Origin: Mageeibacillus sp. UBA3781
GTDB lineage: Bacteria > Bacillota > Clostridia > Saccharofermentanales > Saccharofermentanaceae
Assembly (NCBI GenBank): GCA_002368805.1
Contig: DFFH01000140.1
Coordinates: forward strand, 24,043 to 46,589
DNA length: 22,547 nt
Direction of reading: 5' to 3'
Below the pieces are notes generated by a model. The model had not been told where the DNA came from. It ran no database searches and was given only the letters and a program-made list of their open reading frames with translations. This document shows, piece after piece, positions 1 through 6,088 of the stretch (positions are counted from its first letter, which is position 1; each line of letters begins with the position of its first letter). Both the position numbers and the translations under genes were made by a program.

Positions 1-1
1 T

Positions 2-391
2 AAATACGATGCGATCCTCGGAAACCGTGTGGTAAGAGGGGATGGAAAGTCCAGAAAACTCGTCGAGAAGTTCTTGTGCTTCCTCCTTAGACTTCACTTC
101 GGTGTGAAGGTGAAGGATAGTAATGCTCCGTTCCGTCTTATGAAAGCTTCGCTTGTGAATAAGTATGTGGGCAGATTCAAAGAAGACTACAATCTCCCGA
201 ATGTTATGCTGACGACGTTCTTTGCATACTATAAAGAGAACTACACACTCCGTGAGATTACTTTTAAACCGCGTCAGGGCGGCAAGAATTCGATCAACAT
301 TAAGAAGATATTCAAGATCGGATGGGCAGCACTTGCGGATTTCCGCGCTTTCAGAAGAGAAATGAAGGCGGAAAAAAAGAGAAATAAGTAA
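2..391 (+). CDS. Family 2 glycosyltransferase, 3' part only
   Basis: The reading frame is open from the left edge, so the N-terminal catalytic half (nucleotide-sugar binding, DxD) lies outside the window. What remains looks like the C-terminal part of a GT-A fold family 2 transferase of the dolichyl/polyprenyl-phosphate sugar synthase type: a GNR-x3-GDG-x2-SR start, a D-S-N-A-P-F-R-L-M segment that corresponds to the usual D-x-x-x-G-F-R-x-x block, and an ITFKPRQGGKNS stretch that matches the I-x-F-x-x-R-x-x-G-x-N-S signature near the end of the domain. The last 30 residues are basic (several Lys/Arg), fitting a membrane-proximal tail, but no transmembrane helix is present in this part. The next gene starts 15 bases downstream on the same strand, so the two are probably co-transcribed. 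Substrate cannot be told. A GTG codon at 29 is internal to the frame and is not proposed as a start. Confidence 0.75.
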   Translation, partial: KYDAILGNRVVRGDGKSRKLVEKFLCFLLRLHFGVKVKDSNAPFRLMKASLVNKYVGRFKEDYNLPNVMLTTFFAYYKENYTLREITFKPRQGGKNSINIKKIFKIGWAALADFRAFRREMKAEKKRNK

Positions 392-406
392 AGCAGGAAA
401 AGAAAC

Positions 407-1582
407 ATGAAAGACGAAAAGAAGAAAAGAGGACTTGGAGAAGTGAAGGGCGAGGGCCTGCAACAGAACTCCAAGGAGGAACTCGGGCAGAAACTGAAAT
501 CCCGGACTGCCGCGAAATCAAAAGATAAAGCGGAATCCGATAAAGAAGAGCCGCAGGAAAAGAAAGAGAAGATCCTTCCGGATCCGGCCATCGAGAAGAT
601 GGACCGTCAGGAGGCGATGGAGTATTTCGGTCTGCCGGCATGGGCCTCGAAAGAGGATCTGGACGACAAATTCTGGAAACTCGGCAAGACCTATTCGGCT
701 CAGAAAGATGAGCAGAAACTGGCGGATATCTCTCTGGCGTACAGCATTGCCAGCGGTGAAAGAGACCGTAAAGAGGAAGAAAAGAAAGAAGAGGACGAGG
801 CCAAGCATTACCTCGGAAAAACATCGAAGCAGTGGAAGGATTTCTTCCACTATGAAGGATGGAAGTTTATCGTCGCAATCGCGGTGATCATCGGCGGCTG
901 GGCTTTCATTAATTACTATTTCCTCGCGCCGAGAGTCGATGTCCGTATGGCATCGATAGGTCACTTCTCCCAGGACGTCTCGATCATGGAATACTATCTC
1001 AAGGATAATCTCGGATGCAAGAATCCGGAAGTCCGCGATGCCGATGTGGTATCCGGCGATAGTGCGGATGAAGAAGTGGATGAGTATGGTGTCCAGAAGG
1101 CCACCAACCTGATGGCCGTCCATCCGGATATCCTGGTATTTGATATGCCGACAGTCCCTGTTTATGTCAACAGCGGTGATCTTTATATCCTGGATGATGT
1201 TTATGAGCAGATGAAGGCTTCCTGGTCGAAGGAAGATCTCGCCCGGATCGAGCCGTACTACTACTCGAAAGCGAGATTCTACGAAGAGTTCCTGGATGAT
1301 ATGCCGGAGACCTATCAGGATGCGATGGAACCGCTGAAGGAAGAAGATCATGTGGATCATATCTACGGCTTTATCATCCGTGATAAGATCGACCAGGCAT
1401 CCCTCGGATATAAGCTTCTGTGGAAGAATCAGAATATCGAGCGCATCATTATCTTCGGTGTGGGTGCGGGAAGCAGTGATGTCAATAAGGCAACCGAGCG
1501 CATGACGAAGATCCTGGAAGATATCGATGTGCTCAGAGCAGAATACCTTGCAGATCATCCGTACGCGGAGTCGGAGGACTGA
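407..1582 (+). CDS. Membrane protein with degenerate J-like domain and large outer domain
   Basis: 391 residues. Residues 1-60 are highly charged and probably disordered. Residues about 66-125 resemble a DnaJ J-domain (start M-E-Y-F-G-L-P, helix II K-F-W-K-L-G-K, helix III L-A-D-I-S-L-A-Y), but the HPD tripeptide between helices II and III is missing; the position reads K-T-Y-S-A-Q-K. By J-domain knowledge it should not stimulate a DnaK ATPase in the classical way. One membrane helix spans about 152-174, placing the N-terminus inside and residues 175-391 outside. The outer part (for example D-I-L-V-F-D-M then Y-V-N-S-G-D-L-Y-I-L-D-D) is vaguely like a lobe of an extracellular solute-binding protein; this is an impression, not an assignment. 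It follows the glycosyltransferase by 15 bases with a weak AGGAAAAG ribosome site. It converges on rsuA with 16 bases between stops and no hairpin there. Confidence 0.7.
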   Translation: MKDEKKKRGLGEVKGEGLQQNSKEELGQKLKSRTAAKSKDKAESDKEEPQEKKEKILPDPAIEKMDRQEAMEYFGLPAWASKEDLDDKFWKLGKTYSAQKDEQKLADISLAYSIASGERDRKEEEKKEEDEAKHYLGKTSKQWKDFFHYEGWKFIVAIAVIIGGWAFINYYFLAPRVDVRMASIGHFSQDVSIMEYYLKDNLGCKNPEVRDADVVSGDSADEEVDEYGVQKATNLMAVHPDILVFDMPTVPVYVNSGDLYILDDVYEQMKASWSKEDLARIEPYYYSKARFYEEFLDDMPETYQDAMEPLKEEDHVDHIYGFIIRDKIDQASLGYKLLWKNQNIERIIIFGVGAGSSDVNKATERMTKILEDIDVLRAEYLADHPYAESED

Positions 1583-1598
1583 TCATCATGAATGAGAA

Positions 1599-2321
1599 CT
1601 AGGGATCTTCCTTCAGAAGGCGGATCTCCTCATCGGAAAGGGCATACATCTCTCCGGGCGCCTGCCCGTCTTTTAAAGTCAGCGTGCCGATCCGTTCTCT
1701 GTGCAAGGCTTCGACAGAGCGTCCGGTGGCAGCGATCATTCGCTTGACCTGATGTGTTTTTCCCTCGGTAAGAATAAGCCGGCAAGTGTGATCCGGAAGG
1801 ATATCGAGCTCTGCCGGTTTTAGTTTTTCCGGCGCGTGGTCCTTCTCGCGAAGCGTCATTCCGCTTGCAAAAAGCACTCTCTCCTTTTCTGTCAGTTCAT
1901 CTCCGGAGTAGGTGACCAGGTAGGCTTTTTCGCGATGCCATTTCGGACTGGTCAGACGATGGGAGAGCTCTCCGTCATTTGTCAGAAGAAGAACTCCGGT
2001 GGTGTGAAAGTCCAGCCGCCCGACCGGTGAGATCTTCTTCGTTTTCAGGTTCGCGGGAAGGAGATCTCCGACGCATGGAAGACGGTCGTCGCTCATTGCC
2101 GTCAGATAGCCGTCGGGCTTATTCAGGCAGAAGTAGAGGTACTGTCCGGCACGGATGCTCTGTCCGTCCAGTGTGATCTCCAAGGCCTGCTCTTCCGTGA
2201 CAGAAAAACCGGGATCGCGGACCACTTCCCCGCGTACACATACCCGTCCCTGCCGAAGAAGATCCTTGACTTCGGTTCTGGTACCATATCCTGAATTTGC
2301 CAGCAATTTGTCTAATCTCAT
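1599..2321 (-). CDS. rsuA: 16S rRNA pseudouridine synthase, RsuA/RluB family
   Basis: 240 residues, normal length for the family. An S4 RNA-binding domain fills residues 1-45 (M-R-L-D-K-L-L-A-N-S-G-Y-G-T-R). The catalytic block is P-V-G-R-L-D-F-H-T-T-G at 99-109; Asp104 in GRLD is the nucleophilic aspartate of this superfamily. The second acidic residue of the usual GRLDxDT is His106 here. The C-terminal H-Q-V-K-R-M block (190-195) and the A-L-H-R-E-R-I-G block (205-212) favour the RsuA branch (16S U516) over RluB, but specificity is an inference. The start is fixed by the S4 domain, which begins at Met1; only six bases separate this ATG from an extended -10 box, and no Shine-Dalgarno sequence is present, so the message is probably leaderless. 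The gene diverges from the Smr-UDG pair. Confidence 0.88.
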   Translation of the reverse strand: MRLDKLLANSGYGTRTEVKDLLRQGRVCVRGEVVRDPGFSVTEEQALEITLDGQSIRAGQYLYFCLNKPDGYLTAMSDDRLPCVGDLLPANLKTKKISPVGRLDFHTTGVLLLTNDGELSHRLTSPKWHREKAYLVTYSGDELTEKERVLFASGMTLREKDHAPEKLKPAELDILPDHTCRLILTEGKTHQVKRMIAATGRSVEALHRERIGTLTLKDGQAPGEMYALSDEEIRLLKEDP

Positions 2322-2327
2322 GGGCGT

Positions 2328-2336
2328 ATTATATCA
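2328..2336 (-). promoter_or_regulatory. Extended -10 promoter of rsuA
   Basis: On the minus strand the bases read TGATATAAT, a perfect -10 with a TG extension. The ATG of rsuA begins after only six more bases (ACGCCC), so transcription should begin at or next to the start codon. I see no convincing -35 box 16-18 bases upstream. Confidence 0.6.
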
Positions 2337-2376
2337 AAAATCCCTATCTTTCGACGCATGTAAAATGAAAAAATTG

Positions 2377-2385
2377 TGGTATAAT
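2377..2385 (+). promoter_or_regulatory. Extended -10 promoter of the Smr-UDG pair
   Basis: The bases read TGGTATAAT, a consensus -10 with a TG extension, 29 bases before the likely start codon at 2415. No good -35 hexamer is visible. It diverges from the rsuA promoter about 50 bases away. Confidence 0.6.
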
Positions 2386-2414
2386 AAATGTAGTATTTCA
2401 GAATGAGGAGTAGT

Positions 2415-2759
2415 ATGGCTGCAAGTATTATCAATATCAAAGAAGGTATGCCGAAAGTTGATGTCGCCACCCGTAAATTACGGTTGGAACTCAATACTTT
2501 GCGCCGTGTCGGAGTGAATCAGGTGAAGATCATTCACGGGTATGGTTCCACCGGTAAAGGCGGTCTGATCAAGACGGCAACTCATGAAATATTGCGTACG
2601 ATGCAGAGTGAAGGCCGCATCAAGGCATTCTGTCCGGGCGAGCAGTTCGGTCCCTTTGAGACACTCGGCAGATCCATGGTCGAGAAATGTCCGGCATTCC
2701 GTAATGATCCTGACTGGGCAAAAGCCAATGATGGTATCACCATCGTACTTCTCCGATGA
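2415..2759 (+). CDS. Stand-alone Smr-like domain protein
   Basis: 114 residues from the ATG at 2415; an upstream in-frame ATG at 2403 would add MRSS, but the AGGAG at 2406-2410 is the natural ribosome site for 2415. The core K-I-I-H-G-Y-G-S-T-G-K-G-G is the HGxG-type signature of Smr (small MutS-related) domains, followed by the K-A-F-C-P-G-E-Q-F-G strand and a final G-I-T-I-V-L-L-R strand. The N-terminal LDxHG motif of classical Smr endonucleases is not conserved; the equivalent region reads I-N-I-K-E-G-M-P. Smr domains nick DNA or cleave RNA; whether this variant is active is open. Its stop overlaps the start of the uracil-DNA glycosylase gene by four bases (ATGA), implying translational coupling and a shared role in DNA handling. 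Confidence 0.75.
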   Translation: MAASIINIKEGMPKVDVATRKLRLELNTLRRVGVNQVKIIHGYGSTGKGGLIKTATHEILRTMQSEGRIKAFCPGEQFGPFETLGRSMVEKCPAFRNDPDWAKANDGITIVLLR

Positions 2760-3370
2760 AGATCTCCTGGAACGATTTTGTAAAGCAGTGTGAGAGTTGC
2801 CAGGCATGTCCGCTTGGTGCGACGAGAACAAATGTCGTCATTTATCGCGGCAGTGTGGTCGCTCCGATCATGTTTGTCGGTGAGGGCCCGGGTGCGACGG
2901 AGGATGAACAGGGACTTCCGTTTGTCGGACAGGCAGGACGGCTGCTGCAGCTCCTTCTGGATGCGCAGGGTTTCTCCACTGAGAATTATCATATCGCGAA
3001 TGTCGTCAAGTGCCGCCCGCCGGAGAACCGTGTTCCTACCGAGCAGGAAGCGGCTGCATGTAAGAAACTTCTGGGCATGCAGATACTGATCTGTAAGCCG
3101 AAGATCATCGTTCTTCTCGGAAAGACCGCATATACGCTTTTTACCGGAGACAAGAATGCGAAGATGACGCAGATCAGAGGCAGTTTTATCGAGAAGAACG
3201 GCTATCTGATCATGCCGACTTTCCACCCGGCATATATCCTCCGAAATAATAATGAACGTGTCAAACTCTGGAAGGATATCGAGCAGGTCAGACGGAAGGC
3301 CGAGGAGATGGGACTGATGGAGAGACTTCCCTCGCAGCCGGATATGCCGACGGAGAGACCTTCGAAGTGA
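2756..3370 (+). CDS. Family 4 uracil-DNA glycosylase (Fe-S type)
   Basis: 204 residues. Removes uracil from DNA to start base-excision repair. Motif 1 is present at 42-61 (GEGPG, E-D at 49-50, then P-F-V-G-Q-A-G), and the C-terminal motif is H-P-A-Y-I-L-R at 157-163. Cysteines at 15 and 18 (with an extra one at 12), 86 and 102 match the [4Fe-4S] ligand pattern of family 4 enzymes, including the 16-residue spacing of the second pair around K-C-R-P-P-E-N-R. The enzyme differs from the common Ung family 1 fold, which has no iron-sulfur cluster. Start codon overlaps the Smr stop. The stretch after the stop (3371-3428) has no clear terminator hairpin. Confidence 0.9.
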   Translation: MKISWNDFVKQCESCQACPLGATRTNVVIYRGSVVAPIMFVGEGPGATEDEQGLPFVGQAGRLLQLLLDAQGFSTENYHIANVVKCRPPENRVPTEQEAAACKKLLGMQILICKPKIIVLLGKTAYTLFTGDKNAKMTQIRGSFIEKNGYLIMPTFHPAYILRNNNERVKLWKDIEQVRRKAEEMGLMERLPSQPDMPTERPSK

Positions 3371-3428
3371 TGTACCGTTTTTTATACACGGGGAAGCAAT
3401 TTTTTTCACGTCTTCCATGAAAAAGGTA

Positions 3429-3457
3429 TTGCACTATTTTATGACATTTGATATACT
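3429..3457 (+). promoter_or_regulatory. Promoter of tRNA-Gln
   Basis: TTGCAC at 3429-3434 and TATACT at 3452-3457 are separated by exactly 17 bases. The predicted start of transcription is about 15 bases before the mature tRNA 5' end at 3480. Confidence 0.7.
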
Positions 3458-3479
3458 TTCAAGCGTTGATTTACAACAT

Positions 3480-3553
3480 TGCCGAATTGTGTAAGGGTAG
3501 CACTCCGGTTTCTGGCACCGTCTGTCTGGGTTCGAATCCTAGTTCGGCAGCCA
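3480..3553 (+). tRNA. tRNA-Gln, anticodon CTG, encoded CCA
   Basis: A full cloverleaf can be drawn: acceptor TGCCGAA (3480-3486) with TTCGGCA (3543-3549), D stem GTGT/GCAC, anticodon stem 3505-3509/3517-3521 with one C-U mismatch at the outermost pair, loop TTCTGGC with anticodon CTG at 3512-3514, T stem CTGGG/CCTAG and T loop TTCGAAT. Discriminator base is G at 3550 and the CCA end is encoded at 3551-3553. The first pair is T1-A72, the hallmark of bacterial tRNA-Gln and a recognition feature for the GatCAB amidotransferase. The gene stands alone between its own promoter and terminator. Confidence 0.93.
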
Positions 3554-3554
3554 T

Positions 3555-3589
3555 AAGGCTGATTCTTCAAAAGAAGGATCAGCCTTTTT
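3555..3589 (+). terminator. Intrinsic terminator after tRNA-Gln
   Basis: Stem AAGGCTGATTCTTC (3555-3568) pairs over its full length with GAAGGATCAGCCTT, with one G-T wobble and an AAAA loop, followed by a T run. It begins one base after the encoded CCA. Confidence 0.88.
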
Positions 3590-3701
3590 CTTTACCGCTG
3601 GTTTAAATCCCTGTTCAACTTCCGGAAAGAAGAGAAACGAACAAATAAGCGTCGGGCTTTATTTCTTTTGCTCTGAAATGAAAATATATGAAAAGAAAAC
3701 G

Positions 3702-3731
3702 TTGACAAAAAGATAGCGAGGCTTGTATTAT
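3702..3731 (+). promoter_or_regulatory. Promoter of the DeoR-type regulator
   Basis: Perfect -35 TTGACA at 3702-3707 and -10 TATTAT at 3726-3731 with an 18-base spacer; about 43 bases of leader follow before the ATG at 3781, with AAGGGGG at 3767-3773 as ribosome site. From 3590 to 3701 I see no gene or clear structure. Confidence 0.7.
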
Positions 3732-3780
3732 ACTTTCGTTTCCTGAAAAAACGCGAGTTTCCGATGAAGGGGGAAGTAGT

Positions 3781-4557
3781 ATGATCAACGTAGAGAGAAG
3801 AAAGAGAATTCTGGAGATCCTGGAAAAAGAAAGCCGTGTTTCGACCACTGATCTTCAGGAGTGTCTCGGTGTGACCGGCGCGACAGTAAGATCCGATCTT
3901 CGTGACCTGGAGCGTGAAGGCGCGATCGTCCGTTATCACGGAGGCGCACGTATCTCTGACTCTGTAAAGCAGTCCTCCAATCCCGAAAACTACATGCTTC
4001 GTTCTGTCATGAGCGTGGCGGAGAAAACCGCGATCGGCAGAGAAGCCGGCAAATTTGTCCATGAGGGAGAGACCATCTTCATCGATGCCAGCTCCACCAC
4101 TTTCCATATGATCCCGTTCATCAGCAATCTGGATAACCTTACTATCGTAACGAACGGTATCCATACTGCGATGGAGATCCAAAGATACAGTAATTTCCGT
4201 ACGGTACTGGTCGGCGGCGTGCTCCGTCCGCACTCCGGTGCGATCGAGGGGCTTCTGTGTGAAGAGATGCTCCGGAGGATCAGCGGCGACAGTTATTTTG
4301 TATCGGGAAACGGATTCTCGCTTACTTCCGGCCTGACCGGCCATAACTTCTATGAACTGGAACTGAAGAAGCGCTTCGCAGAGAAGTGCAAGCGCTGTAT
4401 CGCCCTGGTCGATTCATCGAAATTAAATCAGGATTCCACCTCGTCTTTTATCCCGGCGGACAGGATCGATGTACTGATCACAGACTCCGGCATCGCAGAT
4501 GACCTTGCCCAGGAGATCCGCGACTTTGGTATCGAGCTTGTGATCGCTCCGAAATGA
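3781..4557 (+). CDS. DeoR-family transcriptional repressor
   Basis: 258 residues, normal for the family. Residues 5-57 form the DeoR helix-turn-helix (R-R-K-R-I-L-E-I-L, then V-S-T-T-D-L-Q-E-C-L-G-V-T, then R-S-D-L-R-D-L-E). The C-terminal sensor domain shows the sugar-phosphate isomerase-like elements of DeoR proteins: I-F-I-D-A-S-S-T-T-F, L-T-I-V-T-N-G, V-L-V-G-G-V-L-R and a late D-S-S-K-L-N segment. Members usually repress a neighbouring sugar or nucleoside catabolic operon and release DNA when a phosphorylated sugar binds. Here no such operon is adjacent: upstream is the tRNA and downstream an AraC-type gene converges so tightly that the two stop codons abut and form TGATCA. The ligand and target are therefore unknown. 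Confidence 0.9.
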   Translation: MINVERRKRILEILEKESRVSTTDLQECLGVTGATVRSDLRDLEREGAIVRYHGGARISDSVKQSSNPENYMLRSVMSVAEKTAIGREAGKFVHEGETIFIDASSTTFHMIPFISNLDNLTIVTNGIHTAMEIQRYSNFRTVLVGGVLRPHSGAIEGLLCEEMLRRISGDSYFVSGNGFSLTSGLTGHNFYELELKKRFAEKCKRCIALVDSSKLNQDSTSSFIPADRIDVLITDSGIADDLAQEIRDFGIELVIAPK

Positions 4558-5499
4558 TCAGTTCTGTTCTGAGGTGGAGATCTTCTGCTTCAGCTGCTTC
4601 GGCGTGATGTGCCTTCTTTTCTTAAACTGCGTAATAAAATAGCTCGACGTGCTGAATCCTGTATCCAGTGCGATCTGGCTGATGCTCTTGGATGTGGTGA
4701 TCAGGAGCTTTTCCGCTTCGGTCAGTCTTACATACAGAAGATAATCCGAGAAGGTCTGTCCTACGGCATGACGGAAGAAGCGGGAGAAATAGCTGTAGCT
4801 CATATTGCACATCTTTGCCATCTTCTCGGCCAGCACCGGCTGCTGATAGTTCTCGTGAATATAATCCAGAACGGCATTTAAGCGCGTGATATCTTCCTGA
4901 CGGATACCCGGAGAAGAATATACGGAGATTCCGTTTTTCTCCATGCGGCGCAGGTACCATAGGAAGATCCTGCAGATATCGGCGCGGATCGCCAGCTCAT
5001 ATCCCGGCGCCTGCTCGGTAAACTCTCTATGGTAATCCCGGATCAGCTCCGGAATATTGGTGTCCTTCAGTTCGTCTTTTCTGGCAAGCACGGAAAACGA
5101 AGTGTTCTTGCCGAGGCTTCTTGTCGTGGCCATAAGGAACGGCAGCAGATACTTCGCACCGGTGGAATATGCCGAGGAGAAGAAAAAGACTGTCGGATCG
5201 AACTGCAGGCAGTAGTATTCGCACGGCTCGAAGTGATGGAAAGCATGGACTTCATTGACGTTGATCAGAAGCATGTCGCCTTCGCTGACTTCGATATCCT
5301 GATCCGCCATGGACGCGGAAAACCTGCCGCGGATCCCGTAAATGATCTCAACAAAATCGTGATAATGAGGGGCGATCTCACGGCAGGGGCTTCCATCTTC
5401 CAGAAAATGCAGACAACTGGCAATGGCATCCTGTAGATGAGGACGGTGAAGATCCTCGTATAAGGCATTTTCTGTAGTGCGATTGTTCTGATAAGACAT
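4558..5499 (-). CDS. AraC-family regulator with cupin sensor (first)
   Basis: 313 residues from the ATG at 5499. An N-terminal cupin-like arm (about 35-110; H-Y-H-D-F-V-E-I and S-E-G-D-M-L-L-I) is followed by a linker and a C-terminal double helix-turn-helix of about 100 residues (about 205-305), with L-A-E-K-M-A-K-M-C-N-M-S-Y-S-Y-F and the family hallmark I-S-Q-I-A-L-D-T-G-F-S. The domain order fits activators that sense sugars or glycan fragments. The frame extends upstream to ATG codons at 5553 and 5544, but these lack a ribosome site and overlap a possible minus-strand -10 (TGGTATGCT); the ATG at 5499 has AGAGGGAG upstream, though at a long 12-base spacing. The XRE gene lies 104 bases upstream on the same strand, so co-transcription is possible. 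Confidence 0.88.
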   Translation of the reverse strand: MSYQNNRTTENALYEDLHRPHLQDAIASCLHFLEDGSPCREIAPHYHDFVEIIYGIRGRFSASMADQDIEVSEGDMLLINVNEVHAFHHFEPCEYYCLQFDPTVFFFSSAYSTGAKYLLPFLMATTRSLGKNTSFSVLARKDELKDTNIPELIRDYHREFTEQAPGYELAIRADICRIFLWYLRRMEKNGISVYSSPGIRQEDITRLNAVLDYIHENYQQPVLAEKMAKMCNMSYSYFSRFFRHAVGQTFSDYLLYVRLTEAEKLLITTSKSISQIALDTGFSTSSYFITQFKKRRHITPKQLKQKISTSEQN

Positions 5500-5603
5500 G
5501 GCCTGCTGACACTCCCTCTGTTTATTTCTACTGATAAACAACATGTTCAGCATACCATGCCAGGCAAAAAAAGAAAAGATTTACAGCAAAATAGTGAAAT
5601 GTC

Positions 5604-5864
5604 TTATGCCGGTTCCGATGCACTTTCCGAGATGAGAAAAAACTGCATTTCCAGCGATATCAGCTCGATGAACTGGGCAGGAGAGACGCCCAGTGTGTGC
5701 GTGACAGCAAATATCACGCGGATCGACGGGTTTGCCTGCCCGCCTTCGAGCTTGCAGTAGTAGGAAAGATTGATACCGGATCTGGAAGCGACAGCAAACT
5801 GTGACAACCCCTTTTCACGCCGCAAGGTCCGGATCACTTTGCCGATAATGACTGATTCATCCAT
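5604..5864 (-). CDS. Small XRE-type helix-turn-helix regulator
   Basis: 86 residues from the ATG at 5864, which has an ideal AAGGAGG ribosome site seven bases upstream; the open frame reaches 6002 but that extension has no initiation signal. Residues 7-65 form a Cro/CI helix-turn-helix: I-G-K-V-I-R-T-L-R-R-E-K-G-L-S-Q, then L-S-Y-Y-C-K-L-E-G-G, then P-S-I-R-V-I-F-A-V. The remaining 20 residues are short and hydrophobic and could make a dimer contact; there is no sensor domain. A palindromic element of TGAGTA/TACTCA half-sites lies 31-66 bases upstream of the start, which suggests autoregulation. The gene points away from the esterase-like gene at 6089 and toward the first AraC gene. Confidence 0.85.
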   Translation of the reverse strand: MDESVIIGKVIRTLRREKGLSQFAVASRSGINLSYYCKLEGGQANPSIRVIFAVTHTLGVSPAQFIELISLEMQFFLISESASEPA

Positions 5865-5895
5865 GATGATTCCTCCTTCTGATGTTATTTTTTTG

Positions 5896-5930
5896 TGAGT
5901 ATATGATATATGCGTACTCATATATGAGTA
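5896..5930. promoter_or_regulatory. Palindromic operator-like element, three half-sites
   Basis: Bases 5915-5930 read TACTCATATATGAGTA, a perfect 16-base palindrome. A third half-site TGAGTA sits at 5896-5901 and makes a second inverted pair with TACTCA at 5915-5920. The element lies in the divergent space between the XRE gene and the esterase-like gene and overlaps the most likely promoter region of the XRE gene (a TTTACT...TATATC pair on the minus strand, 16-base spacer). Binding by the XRE protein is an inference. Confidence 0.6.
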
Positions 5931-6045
5931 AATGAAAGATGCCCAAAACAGAAGAAAAGAATCGGGATCATGCGAACATAGGAGAAAGATTATAGTTTTC
6001 ACGTATATTGAAATGATTATGTGCGAAAAACAGGCAATCTTGTCG

Positions 6046-6051
6046 TATAAT
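6046..6051 (+). promoter_or_regulatory. -10 box of the esterase-like gene
   Basis: A consensus TATAAT with 37 bases to the ATG at 6089 and GTGAGG at 6073-6078 as ribosome site. No good -35 is seen, which would fit dependence on an activator. The rest of the 224-base divergent space (5865-6088) holds only the palindromic element. Confidence 0.5.
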
Positions 6052-6088
6052 AGTGTTTAATGAGATAACTATGTGAGGTATCGAGCTA

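Noticed and set aside
518..1558. A 346-codon open frame on the minus strand
   Set aside because: Antisense to the J-like membrane protein gene, whose domain structure and membrane helix make sense on the plus strand.
5865..6002. N-terminal extension of the XRE gene to 6002
   Set aside because: The extension crosses the palindromic element and has no initiation site, while the ATG at 5864 has an ideal AAGGAGG.
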